Source of the DNA: Prevotella sp. UBA3294
GTDB lineage: Bacteria > Bacteroidota > Bacteroidia > Bacteroidales > Bacteroidaceae
Assembly: GCA_002361535.1 (NCBI GenBank)
Contig: DETG01000046.1
Location: 24,891-53,650, forward strand
DNA: 28,760 nt
Direction: 5' to 3'
This document shows positions 15,083 to 21,764 of this stretch, in pieces. The translations under genes were made by a program, and so were the position numbers. The notes beneath the pieces were generated by a model that saw only the letters and a program-made list of their open reading frames with translations, did no database searches and was not told where the DNA came from. How positions within the stretch are numbered: position 1 is the first letter of the stretch; the number at the start of each line of letters is the position of its first letter.

Positions 15083-15861
15083 GAGCATTATCAATAGGAA
15101 AGATAGGGGAAAACCTCGTCAATGAGGATGCAGCTATCGCAAAAGATAGTTTTATAGCCGTGTCTGATGGTGCTGGAGGTGGCGGAGTGTTCGCAGACTT
15201 GTGGTCAAGGTATCTGGTTGAGCATCTGCCAGATGAGCCTATTGGTGATTTCCCAGCATTTGACAAATGGATTGATAGTATATGGGAACCTTTCTACAAT
15301 GAATGTGAGGAAAAAGCTAAGGCTGAAGGTGGTATGCTATTAAATAAGTTTTATGATGAAGGCTCATTTGCGACACTGGTAGCGGTCTGGAAGAATGGTC
15401 AATGGATTAGCTATGGTGATAGTGTAGCTTTCTGTTATGACAAGAAGACAGGAGAACTTCAGCACAGCTTTGGGCAAATCGCAGATTTCAATAATCCGCC
15501 GTATCTTGTTAACTGTAAGGACTCTCTCAATGAACAGGGATTTAAGTCTGGACGATTCAATGTTCATCCCGACAGCATGATATTTGCCGCCAGTGACGCT
15601 TTGGCCCATTATATATTATTGATGTATGAACTGGCTAATAAAGTCAAATATCTGGAAGAACTTCAGGAGGCTCTCAATGCCCAGACGAAGAACAGCAATT
15701 ACATTAAGTCTGCCATGCACCTAAGAAAAATTGATTTTTCCAAGGATGTAATCCTGAAATTGGAGAATTGCAAGTATCAGAATTTGTTGACATCACATAT
15801 AGAACGCCTGAGAAGATTGGGATTCATAGCACACGATGATTATTCATTAGCAATTCTATAA
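15079..15861 (+). CDS. PP2C-family serine/threonine protein phosphatase
   Basis: This 260-residue protein shows the metal-binding motifs of the PP2C/PPM fold. These are LVNEDAA near the start (Asp17), AVSDGAGGGG (Asp30 and Gly31), GSFATLVAVWKNGQWISYGDS in the middle, AASDALAHY, and the terminal HDDYSLAIL (Asp254), which corresponds to the final D-D/N motif. All four metal-coordinating acidic positions appear present, so it should be an active Mn/Mg-dependent phosphatase. It begins inside the last codons of the DarT-vWA gene (ATGA overlap), and the macro/DUF1810 gene starts 5 bases after it. PP2C next to vWA and kinase genes is the hallmark of TerY-type phosphorylation triads. The likely role is to oppose the two kinases upstream. 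Substrates are unknown. Confidence 0.85.
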   Translation: MRALSIGKIGENLVNEDAAIAKDSFIAVSDGAGGGGVFADLWSRYLVEHLPDEPIGDFPAFDKWIDSIWEPFYNECEEKAKAEGGMLLNKFYDEGSFATLVAVWKNGQWISYGDSVAFCYDKKTGELQHSFGQIADFNNPPYLVNCKDSLNEQGFKSGRFNVHPDSMIFAASDALAHYILLMYELANKVKYLEELQEALNAQTKNSNYIKSAMHLRKIDFSKDVILKLENCKYQNLLTSHIERLRRLGFIAHDDYSLAIL

Positions 15862-15866
15862 AGTCT

Positions 15867-17123
15867 ATGGAAGATAATAAATACAGGGGATACACCCCTG
15901 ACTATATTGACAGGTTACTGCCCAATCAGATATTTGTATTTGGCAGCAATGCTTTAGGCTATCATACCGGCGGTGCTTCTGGAACAGCTCGAAAAAAGTT
16001 CGGAGCCGTATGGGGTCAGCCTGAGGGACTGCAAGGCCATAGCTATGCAATACCTGTGGACTATGGAAAGAATGTCAGGAAGGACGCGGAAGTGAAATCC
16101 GCCGTGGAAAGGTTCATATCCTTTGCCAAGGGGCATTCAGAATTGTTCTTTCTAGTAACTCGCGTAGGGTGTGGTATAGCTGGATATCAAGACAAAGAGA
16201 TGGCTGTATTCTTCAAAGATGCTCTGGAACTGAAAAATGTCAGCCTGCCAAAGAGTTTTTTGGAAGCTTTAGAAATTGGTGAGGTAAGCCATGAACTGGA
16301 TCGTTTCATTGAAGCCCAGAATACAGGTAATTTATATCATCAGACTATCAGGGAAATCAGGGAAGGAGGTAGACTGAGTCAGCGGATATGGTTTATATTT
16401 CCTCAAATCAAAGGTCTAGGGCACAGCTATAACTCCGAGTTCTATGGCCTCAATGGAAAAGAAGAGGCTGAAGCCTATCTGGAACACCCAGAACTGGGCT
16501 CCCGACTTAAGGAGATTACCATGGCTTTGCTTGATAGTGACAAACCATCAGTGGATGACATCTTTGATTTCCCAGGTAATTTGAAGATTAGGTCGTGCAT
16601 GACGCTATTTGACTTGGTTTCCCCCAATGACGTTTTCAAGAAAGTCTTGGACAAGTACTTCGAGGGAAAACCTTGTGAAAAGACTATCTGGCGATTGGGA
16701 TTCCGTGACAATAAACTGAAGAACCAAGTAAAGCTCAGCAGGTTAACTATCACCAAGGATTATACCATCATCCTTTCTGATTATAACAAAGAAGTGAAGA
16801 TGGAACCTTTGGTAAAGGCGATTTATCTTCTGTACTTGAACCATCCTGAAGGTATTGCTTTCAAGACTCTTCCCTCTTTCAGAAATGAATTGACAAGGAT
16901 ATATTCTAAGTTAAGACCTTATGGATTAAACAATCAGGCTATCAAGAGCATTGAGGATGTGACAAATCCCCTTTTGAATTCCATTAATGAAAAATGCTCT
17001 CGCGTAAGGGCAGCTTTCCTGTCAGAGGTGAATTCATCACTTGCTGACCAATATTACATTGTGGGTAAAAGCGGAGAACCTAAGAGAGTCCTGCTTCCTC
17101 GTGATTTGATTATCTGGGAATAA
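15867..17123 (+). CDS. Macro-like phage/bacterial domain fused to DUF1810 and an unknown C-terminal domain
   Basis: This 418-residue protein has three parts. Residues 8-125 match a macro-domain-like family found in phage and bacterial proteins: IFVFGSNALGYHTGGASGTARKK, then FGAVWGQPEGLQGHSYAIP and LVTRVGCGIAGYQD. Residues 143-278 are DUF1810: RIWFIFPQIKGLGHS, EAYLEHPELGSRL, IFDFPGNLKIRSCMTLF. Residues 279-418 are unrecognised but helical, possibly winged-helix (KAIYLLYLNHPEGI). Macro domains bind or hydrolyse ADP-ribose, and DarG antitoxins use one to remove ADP-ribose from thymidine. This gene closes the operon 5 bases after the PP2C gene, so an antitoxin-like or ADP-ribose-sensing role is plausible. 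It lacks the DarG C-terminal domain as I know it. The eraser role is inference. Confidence 0.75.
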   Translation: MEDNKYRGYTPDYIDRLLPNQIFVFGSNALGYHTGGASGTARKKFGAVWGQPEGLQGHSYAIPVDYGKNVRKDAEVKSAVERFISFAKGHSELFFLVTRVGCGIAGYQDKEMAVFFKDALELKNVSLPKSFLEALEIGEVSHELDRFIEAQNTGNLYHQTIREIREGGRLSQRIWFIFPQIKGLGHSYNSEFYGLNGKEEAEAYLEHPELGSRLKEITMALLDSDKPSVDDIFDFPGNLKIRSCMTLFDLVSPNDVFKKVLDKYFEGKPCEKTIWRLGFRDNKLKNQVKLSRLTITKDYTIILSDYNKEVKMEPLVKAIYLLYLNHPEGIAFKTLPSFRNELTRIYSKLRPYGLNNQAIKSIEDVTNPLLNSINEKCSRVRAAFLSEVNSSLADQYYIVGKSGEPKRVLLPRDLIIWE

Positions 17124-17133
17124 AAAAGGGATT

Positions 17134-17160
17134 CCACAAGGCTTGTGGCTGTCTTTTTCT
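17134..17160 (+). terminator. Probable intrinsic terminator of the DarT operon; also right bracketing palindrome
   Basis: CCACAAGGCTTGTGG (17134-17148) can form a short stem and is followed closely by a T-rich run ending at 17160. It begins 10 bases after the stop of the macro/DUF1810 gene. The core CACAAGGCTTGTG is the exact reverse complement of the one at 4975-4987. Confidence 0.55.
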
Positions 17161-17182
17161 TGGTAGCTGGGGTTTTAAACGG

Positions 17183-17190
17183 TATCTTTG
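17183..17190 (+). promoter_or_regulatory. -7 box of a short broken ORF
   Basis: TATCTTTG fits TAnnTTTG, followed by ATG at 17210 with a leader of about 13 nt. Confidence 0.6.
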
Positions 17191-17209
17191 CACCATAACA
17201 ATTACAATT

Positions 17210-17389
17210 ATGGCTAAAGAAAGAAAATTTGATGGTGTCTGGGGCGCTGAGAGGGTTTTGAGAAACTATCTACAGATTATCTACAAACGGAAATCCTCAG
17301 ACCACCTTAAAGAGGCGGTCTGAGAGATAACTAATACACCTATAGAAGAAAAGAACCAAGTTCCTTTCTATGGCTTTCTACGAAAATGA
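17210..17389 (+). pseudogene. Short ORF interrupted by an in-frame TGA
   Basis: From the ATG at 17210 the frame reads MAKERKFDGVWGAERVL and continues for 37 residues to TGA at 17321-17323. The same frame then continues openly (EITNTPIEEKNQVPFYGFLRK) to TGA at 17387-17389. Both halves look protein-like, so a gene of about 59 codons may have acquired a nonsense mutation. Alternatively the first 37 residues are a complete small protein. The inverted repeat CTCAGACC/GGTCTGAG (17296-17303 and 17317-17324) spans the stop codon. No family was recognised. Confidence 0.4.
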
Positions 17390-17439
17390 TGTGAGATGAT
17401 AAGGGGTTAAATAGCATTAATACCAAATTGTATTCAATT

Positions 17440-17829
17440 ATGCAAGACGCTTATGGAATCTTAGGCTGCTACGAAGAAGGAATGGAAGCAAAAAAGAAAA
17501 AGAACTACCTTGAGGCAGCAAGGTGTTTTAGAATGTGCCGCTATTATTATGAGATGGGGGAACTTGACACCTATTATTGGAATGTTGAAAGACGTGCACA
17601 GAAATCATACTATTGGTTCGATTATTGTAAGTCAAAGCTTACGGAAGAAGCTCAAAAATTGCTTGAACTGGAAGAGTCTGCATTTCGTGGCAATTGGAGG
17701 GATTTTGTTAGATTCCAACAACAAAAGATTGATAAAGAAAAGGGGTTACCATCACCTAATCGGCCCGAGAAGAGGAAGAATTATCTAACGATTTTTGTAG
17801 ACTATATTAAAAATTTGAGAAAAAAGTAG
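17440..17829 (+). CDS. Small TPR-like helical protein of unknown function
   Basis: This protein has 129 residues from the ATG at 17440; an in-frame TTG at 17428 is less likely. The protein reads as helical pairs rich in aromatic residues: GCYEEGMEAKKKKNYLEAARCF (part of 9-32) with the spacing of a TPR-like helix pair, then YYYEMGELDTYYW, then a charged C-terminus (NYLTIFVDYIKNLRKK). There is no signal peptide. It could be a protein-binding adaptor; the TPR likeness is by pattern only. The stop codon at 17827-17829 directly precedes the promoter of the structured RNA. Composition is AT-rich. Confidence 0.6.
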   Translation: MQDAYGILGCYEEGMEAKKKKNYLEAARCFRMCRYYYEMGELDTYYWNVERRAQKSYYWFDYCKSKLTEEAQKLLELEESAFRGNWRDFVRFQQQKIDKEKGLPSPNRPEKRKNYLTIFVDYIKNLRKK

Positions 17830-17837
17830 TATCTTTG
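17830..17837 (+). promoter_or_regulatory. -7 box of the structured RNA
   Basis: TATCTTTG is an excellent TAnnTTTG match directly after the stop codon at 17829. Transcription should start near 17844, just before the first hairpin of the RNA. Confidence 0.65.
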
Positions 17838-17843
17838 CAGTCG

Positions 17844-18125
17844 AATCATTGAAGCGCTCATTCACGTGAGCGACTGATGGAAATATACATCAAGAACGCA
17901 GACAACGTTCGGAGTAGCGAGAGCCACCGTGCCAGGATGGATGGCCGAGTCGTGAAGAACGAAGACAAAGTCAATGCGTGCCAACCGAGCTTTAGGGATA
18001 GAGCAATCCCTAAGAGCCACGGTGGCGAGCTGAAAAGCAGATGTGGGCAAACGCCAAAAACTCATTTAAGCTCAGAGACTGTAGATTTCCTTATGTGTCC
18101 TTCTATAGGCATATAGGGATTTTTT
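17844..18125 (+). ncRNA. Structured non-coding RNA of about 280 nt, family not identified
   Basis: The stretch from a strong promoter to an intrinsic terminator carries no convincing gene but many helices. CGCTCA (17855-17860) pairs with TGAGCG (17867-17872). GAACG (17894-17898) pairs with CGTTC (17906-17910). The long-range CCACCGTG (17924-17931) pairs exactly with CACGGTGG (18018-18025), with AGC/GCT extending it beyond an internal loop. Inside this, TCGT (17950-17953) pairs with ACGA (17959-17962), and TTAGGGAT (17992-17999) pairs with ATCCCTAA (18006-18013). The local GC content is well above that of neighbouring genes, typical of functional RNA in AT-rich DNA. A 79-codon frame overlapping it looks like chance. 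It does not show the signatures I know for tmRNA, RNase P RNA, SRP RNA or group II introns. Confidence 0.7.
18088..18125 (+). terminator. Intrinsic terminator of the structured RNA
   Basis: TCCTTATGTG (18088-18097) pairs with CATATAGGGA (18110-18119) over 10 positions, including two G-U pairs, and is followed by six T residues (18120-18125). This fits a Rho-independent terminator for the RNA starting near 17844. Between 18126 and 18213 I see no other gene and no TAnnTTTG box. Confidence 0.7.
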
Positions 18126-18213
18126 ATGCTCCATAAGCAAGTGTTGTTACTTGTCGTTATGCCCCAAAAAGATAGATTTCACTTATTGTATAACGATTTA
18201 ATAACAACAAATC

Positions 18214-19002
18214 ATGGAAGATTCCAGCAAAACAAAATGGGAAAGTAATGAGTCAACGGCAAGAGCACTCGGGTGTTATAAGAGCCTATTGCTTCACATT
18301 CCACACTCTTCAATAGCCTTTCCTGTCCACTCTAACCATTCATTCAATGATTTGGATGACGAAGAGAAATTACTTATTGACTATTTTACAGACAAGTTGT
18401 TTATACCGGACGAAAAAGTCGACAACGTTGAAAACCTCGTCTATCCTTATTGTCGTCTTTATTGTGATGTGGAACGATTGATGAAAGATCCTTTAGAAAG
18501 AGAAGGTCTTGGTATCAGTTACAACAGAGTGGTTTCATCGGGAAGTGAAGATTCCTGTACCTTCCACTCATTTAGTACAAGGAATGAGGCTTTTCACCAA
18601 TATGTTGATTTTCATGCTTCGGCAATAAAGAGACTCTTTGAAATGGGCGATAACACATTGTTGCTAGATTGTCATAGCTTCTCCAACCTTCCAAATCTGT
18701 TGAATCCGACCCCAAAGGATATAGACATATGTATTGGATATAATGATGATGAGACTTGTCCAGAAAAATGGCTCGTTGGACGCATCGTCCAACATTTTGA
18801 ATCTCTTGGTTACATTGTTGGCATTAATGAGCCTTTCTCAAACAGCAAGACTTTTGATGTTCCTGTGGTATATCATTCCATCATGATAGAAATCAACAAA
18901 AGACTGTATATGAACGAAGAAACACTGGAAAAGAAAGAGAGTTTTATGTCGGTACATCAGCATCTAATGTCTATGTACAGAATCCTTTTAAAGAATGATT
19001 AA
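18214..19002 (+). CDS. N-formylglutamate amidohydrolase family protein
   Basis: This 262-residue protein matches the FGase family (PF05013) in length and motifs: LLLHIPHSSIAFP (26-38), the DCHSFSN zinc-site motif near the middle, and a late IMIEINKRLYMNE. The classical enzyme hydrolyses N-formylglutamate in histidine degradation; relatives act on other N-acyl amino acids or peptides. No other histidine-utilisation gene is nearby, so a different substrate is likely. The start was chosen from the ATG 88 bases after the RNA terminator; the N-terminal 20 residues are polar and not part of the conserved domain. It is a stand-alone gene between the structured RNA and the HAD gene. Confidence 0.85.
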   Translation: MEDSSKTKWESNESTARALGCYKSLLLHIPHSSIAFPVHSNHSFNDLDDEEKLLIDYFTDKLFIPDEKVDNVENLVYPYCRLYCDVERLMKDPLEREGLGISYNRVVSSGSEDSCTFHSFSTRNEAFHQYVDFHASAIKRLFEMGDNTLLLDCHSFSNLPNLLNPTPKDIDICIGYNDDETCPEKWLVGRIVQHFESLGYIVGINEPFSNSKTFDVPVVYHSIMIEINKRLYMNEETLEKKESFMSVHQHLMSMYRILLKND

Positions 19003-19042
19003 AAATGTAAGAAGGACGAACATAGAATTCGCATTATTTTAT

Positions 19043-19050
19043 TATTTTTG
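19043..19050 (+). promoter_or_regulatory. -7 box of the HAD-like gene
   Basis: TATTTTTG fits TAnnTTTG and lies 27 bases before the ATG at 19078. Confidence 0.55.
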
Positions 19051-19077
19051 CATCGTGAAATATAATTTGAAGTTGGA

Positions 19078-19593
19078 ATGAGAAAAAGAAAGATATTGTT
19101 CTTAGATATTGACGGCGTGCTGAATACGAAGTGGTGGTACACCCAAATGGATAGGAACACCCCCAAGGATCAATATGGTTATGCCTTTGACCCGAGGGCT
19201 GTTGCCAATCTCAAAAGGATCGTGGATGAGACAGAGGCTGAAATCGTGATCTCTTCATCCTGGAAGAGCTTTGGCTTTTCTGAGTTGGAGGAAATGTGGA
19301 ATGAAAGAGGATTGCCAGGAAAACTGATTGGTATAACCCCTAATTCCGTGAGTGACGAGATGCTGCTTGACTCTGACATCGACAATATTGAACTTTTCCA
19401 TATTAGAGGTGAGGAAATCAAGGAATGGCTGACGAAGCATGGAAAGCAGGTAAGTCATTACGCGATCATCGACGATATGGACAATATGCTGCCTGAGCAG
19501 CAATCCCACTTCGTTCACACCAATCCGGAAGTGGGAATTACTGAAGATGATGCGGAGGCGGTGATTGCTGTACTTAATGGAGTAGTAAAGTAA
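19078..19593 (+). CDS. HAD-superfamily phosphatase-like protein (HAD_SAK type)
   Basis: This 171-residue protein opens with the HAD motif I, FLDIDGVLNT (nucleophile Asp and the +2 Asp). Motif II is VISSSWK (about 60-66). The late acidic motif AIIDDMDNM follows, then a C-terminal HFVHTNPEVGIT. This layout is that of the short HAD_SAK group, named from Swiss-army-knife RNA-repair proteins, whose members may act on nucleic-acid or nucleotide phosphates. It is a soluble cytoplasmic protein of normal length. The following lipoprotein gene has an in-frame ATG directly after its stop, so the two are probably co-transcribed. The exact substrate cannot be told. Confidence 0.82.
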   Translation: MRKRKILFLDIDGVLNTKWWYTQMDRNTPKDQYGYAFDPRAVANLKRIVDETEAEIVISSSWKSFGFSELEEMWNERGLPGKLIGITPNSVSDEMLLDSDIDNIELFHIRGEEIKEWLTKHGKQVSHYAIIDDMDNMLPEQQSHFVHTNPEVGITEDDAEAVIAVLNGVVK

Positions 19594-19629
19594 ATGACAG
19601 ATAAATATACTAATAAATATCTTTTTGAA

Positions 19630-20208
19630 ATGAATAAGAAATGGTTCCTCTATTGTCTCATTGTGAGCTGCCTCCTATCCTGTGGCCGTCCAAAGAAAGT
19701 GTATAGCCCATACATGGCAGGAAATGAAACAGAGACACAACAGTTGAAACAGCGGATAGAGTCAGCAAAAATGAAAACATATTGGGATGCTGATTACAAC
19801 GTAGAAGTCTGCTATCCTGATTTCTTTGTAGTATGTGATACGGCAGAGTTAGGAACAGCCCGTTTCTACTACCCCAGTGAACAAGAGCAGGAGATCTCAT
19901 TGAAGATGTTTGTAGAGCCAAATGTTGAAGGATGGAACATTCATGAGGCCGTCGAACATCTTTCAGATCCTCAGAATATATGTCAAGAGGAAGGTGATGA
20001 TTACTTTATAATGACCGGACAAATTAGTAAAGAGCCAGGTGCATTATTTATAGAGAAATGCTATCTCGTCAATGGCATGTGGATTGATTTCACTTTGTAC
20101 TATCTAGCTGAGGATGAAATAGCCATTGGGAGATTGAAGGATATGGTGAAGAATTGGACTCCGAGGCCACGCTTACCAAGAGATGACAGGAGGAAGGCTA
20201 ATACGTAG
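19630..20208 (+). CDS. Predicted lipoprotein of unknown function
   Basis: This protein has 192 residues from the ATG at 19630. That start gives a clean lipoprotein signal, MNKKWFLYCLIVSCLLSCG, with the lipobox LLSC; an upstream in-frame ATG at 19594 would add 12 polar residues before it. The mature protein is acidic with alternating strands and helices (YNVEVCYPDFFVVC; ARFYYPSEQEQE; ALFIEKCYLVNGMWIDFTLYY). Such small envelope lipoproteins are common in Bacteroidota and I recognise no named family. The frame beyond the TAG stop stays open to 20343 and reads as plausible protein, so a nonsense mutation shortening the C-terminus cannot be ruled out. Confidence 0.65.
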   Translation: MNKKWFLYCLIVSCLLSCGRPKKVYSPYMAGNETETQQLKQRIESAKMKTYWDADYNVEVCYPDFFVVCDTAELGTARFYYPSEQEQEISLKMFVEPNVEGWNIHEAVEHLSDPQNICQEEGDDYFIMTGQISKEPGALFIEKCYLVNGMWIDFTLYYLAEDEIAIGRLKDMVKNWTPRPRLPRDDRRKANT

Positions 20209-20232
20209 GTTTCCTCTTGTAAGTTTCGGGAT

Positions 20233-20343
20233 ATGGGCAGAGGCAGGAATTATGCCTGGTATCGTGATGCAAAAGGACAAGTCAGGGAATGTTTCCTGAA
20301 AGCAAGAATGCGACAAGCTACAGATTCAGGACCAACTGGATAA
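20233..20343 (+). CDS. Possible small protein or read-through tail
   Basis: This 36-codon frame reads MGRGRNYAWYRDAKGQV near its start and is basic and aromatic. It is in the same frame as the upstream lipoprotein, separated by one stop codon (20206-20208) and no other. It could be a small gene, the lost end of the lipoprotein, or chance. No promoter is visible. Confidence 0.25.
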   Translation: MGRGRNYAWYRDAKGQVRECFLKARMRQATDSGPTG

Positions 20344-20371
20344 CGTTTTACAAATGAAAGAGAAGTGATCT

Positions 20372-20992
20372 ATGGCAAAAAGAATTTTGGTAATCCCTGA
20401 TGTGCATGGGCGCCTGTTTTGGAAAGAACCTGTCAAAAAGTATATGGATATAGTTGACAGGGTGGTGTTCTTGGGTGACTATCTTGACCCGTATAGGGGT
20501 GAGGAAGGTCTGGCTGATGATATCTTCGAGAACATGATGGAGATTATTGAGCTAAAGCGGAACAATAAGGAGAAGGTTGTGCTGCTGAAAGGGAACCATG
20601 ACCAGCATTATGCTTCGGAACGCTTTGAAGAACTGGCAGGCGGCACGCGAATGGATCAGGGGAACTGGAACAAGTACCATCAGGCGTTCACGGAATACAA
20701 GGACTTGTTCCAGATTGCACACATGGAGATAATCAACGGGAAGCCGTATGTGTTCTCGCATGCAGGTCTGACGTTATACTGGCTGAAGAAAGTCAATGAA
20801 AACGTATGGAAACTCTTTGACAATAAGATTTCCGTAGCAGACCCGGAAATCATTGAAAGAATAAATCTGTTGGATGATGACGGCATAGGACAGAATATGC
20901 TGTCGGTTATAGGAAGTTACCGTTCATGGTTCGGAGATGATGGCACCCGCCGCCCAAGCCTCGGAAATGCCGAGGGCATGGCTGATGCCTAA
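20372..20992 (+). CDS. Metallophosphoesterase, truncated at the 3' end
   Basis: This frame encodes 206 residues. The calcineurin-like phosphoesterase motifs are clear: IPDVHGR (Asp and His, motif I), FLGDYLDP (motif II), LLKGNHDQH (motif III) and FSHAGL (late His motif). It should bind two metal ions and hydrolyse phosphoester bonds; related proteins act on nucleotides or proteins. Native sequence appears to run to about GSYRSWFGDD. The last 14 residues (GTRRPSLGNAEGMA and on) are the antisense of an nhaC fragment on the other strand, so the original C-terminus is missing. Several metal ligands remain, but the last metal-site region may be lost, so activity is uncertain. Confidence 0.78.
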   Translation: MAKRILVIPDVHGRLFWKEPVKKYMDIVDRVVFLGDYLDPYRGEEGLADDIFENMMEIIELKRNNKEKVVLLKGNHDQHYASERFEELAGGTRMDQGNWNKYHQAFTEYKDLFQIAHMEIINGKPYVFSHAGLTLYWLKKVNENVWKLFDNKISVADPEIIERINLLDDDGIGQNMLSVIGSYRSWFGDDGTRRPSLGNAEGMADA

Positions 20993-21166
20993 AAGTGCCA
21001 CGCCAATGGTGGCAATCGTTGTCCACGAACCCGACACCATGCCCACGGCCAGCAGAATGACAAGCGTGATAGACACGCTGCCGAAGAGGGAAATTACCGT
21101 GATGAGCAGTCCGATAAGTACTATAATCGGCATGGCGGATATGAGCGGGTGGGGATAATCTTTCAT
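20924..21166 (-). pseudogene. nhaC: Remnant of a Na+/H+ antiporter gene (NhaC type)
   Basis: On the minus strand, 80 codons match two separate parts of NhaC antiporters. The start (PLISAMPIIVLIGLLITVIS) is the N-terminal membrane segment. It joins directly to a later segment containing SGSWTTIATIGVALLGI and EAWAAGAIIS, which normally lies more than 100 residues further on. The family continues after this with a GAYFGDK-type motif and several more helices, but here the frame stops after two residues at the junction with the metallophosphoesterase gene. The gene has therefore lost an internal piece and the whole 3' part. Full-length NhaC has roughly 450-500 residues. It is certainly inactive as an antiporter. 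Confidence 0.7.
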
Positions 21167-21202
21167 GAGGTGTCAGGAAGGTGTTCGTGCTGTGGAGGAA
21201 TT

Positions 21203-21712
21203 CTATTCTTCGCGCTCGCGGTACCAGTCCATGTAAGCCACATAGTGGGCAGCGTTGTCGGTCTGTCCGGGGCGTACCTTCTTGATGAACTTGGCGGGAA
21301 CACCACCCCAGATCTCTCCGGCGGGGATTATTGTATTCTGGAGAACCAAGGCACCGGCGGCCACGATGGAACCTTCGCCTATCTCGCAGTTGTCGAGCAA
21401 CGTTGAGCCCATACCGATGAGGCAGTGGTCGTGAATGGTGCAGGCATGAACAGTGGCATTGTGACCGATCGTCACGTCGCTACCGATGTGCAACGGACCG
21501 ATCTTGTAGGTTGTATGCAGCACGGCACCGTCTTGCACATTTGTGCGGTCGCCGATATGGATATGGCACACATCACCGCGCACCACGGCATTGAACCACA
21601 CCGAGCACTCATCACCCATCACTACTTCGCCTACAATCGTGGCGTTCTCACTAAAATAGCAATTCTTGCCCCATTTCGGGGCCAGACCGTTCACTTCTTT
21701 GATTAAAGCCAT
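21203..21712 (-). CDS. Gamma-carbonic anhydrase-like hexapeptide-repeat protein
   Basis: This protein has 169 residues from the ATG at 21712; a longer frame from 21787 includes the promoter region and is rejected. The sequence is a left-handed beta-helix of hexapeptide repeats (IGDRTNVQDGAVLH; HIGSDVTIGHNATVHACTI; IGEGSIVAAGALVL) ending in a C-terminal helix. The three zinc-binding histidines of the gamma-CA class are seen as His66, His84 and His89, with the neighbouring Gln60. It may hydrate CO2 or act as an acyl-/metal-binding relative such as YrdA/PaaY. It probably forms a trimer in the cytoplasm. It has its own promoter at 21765-21772 and precedes the nhaC remnant on the same strand. Confidence 0.88.
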   Translation of the reverse strand: MALIKEVNGLAPKWGKNCYFSENATIVGEVVMGDECSVWFNAVVRGDVCHIHIGDRTNVQDGAVLHTTYKIGPLHIGSDVTIGHNATVHACTIHDHCLIGMGSTLLDNCEIGEGSIVAAGALVLQNTIIPAGEIWGGVPAKFIKKVRPGQTDNAAHYVAYMDWYREREE

Positions 21713-21764
21713 TTCCTTTTTTACTATATAACGATAGTTATTATTTACTCCTATATCTATGCTG

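Noticed and set aside
17210..17389. Selenocysteine or recoding at the TGA
   Set aside because: No selenocysteine context is visible and the downstream residues are few; a nonsense mutation or short ORF is simpler.
17935..17956. Similarity of the RNA to the 5' half of a tRNA-Ser (GGATGGATGGCCGAGT)
   Set aside because: No TTCGAAT-type T arm, no acceptor-stem partner and no anticodon arm follow; the bases are better explained by the longer RNA structure.
17877..18116. 79-codon frame starting MEIYIKNADNVRSS inside the RNA
   Set aside because: The composition follows the RNA helices rather than a protein pattern; promoter, hairpins and terminator favour a non-coding transcript.
17844..18125. Group II intron, RNase P RNA or tmRNA
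   Set aside because: No domain V hairpin, no GAGGAAAGTCC-type RNase P core and no tag-peptide frame ending in ALAA were seen.
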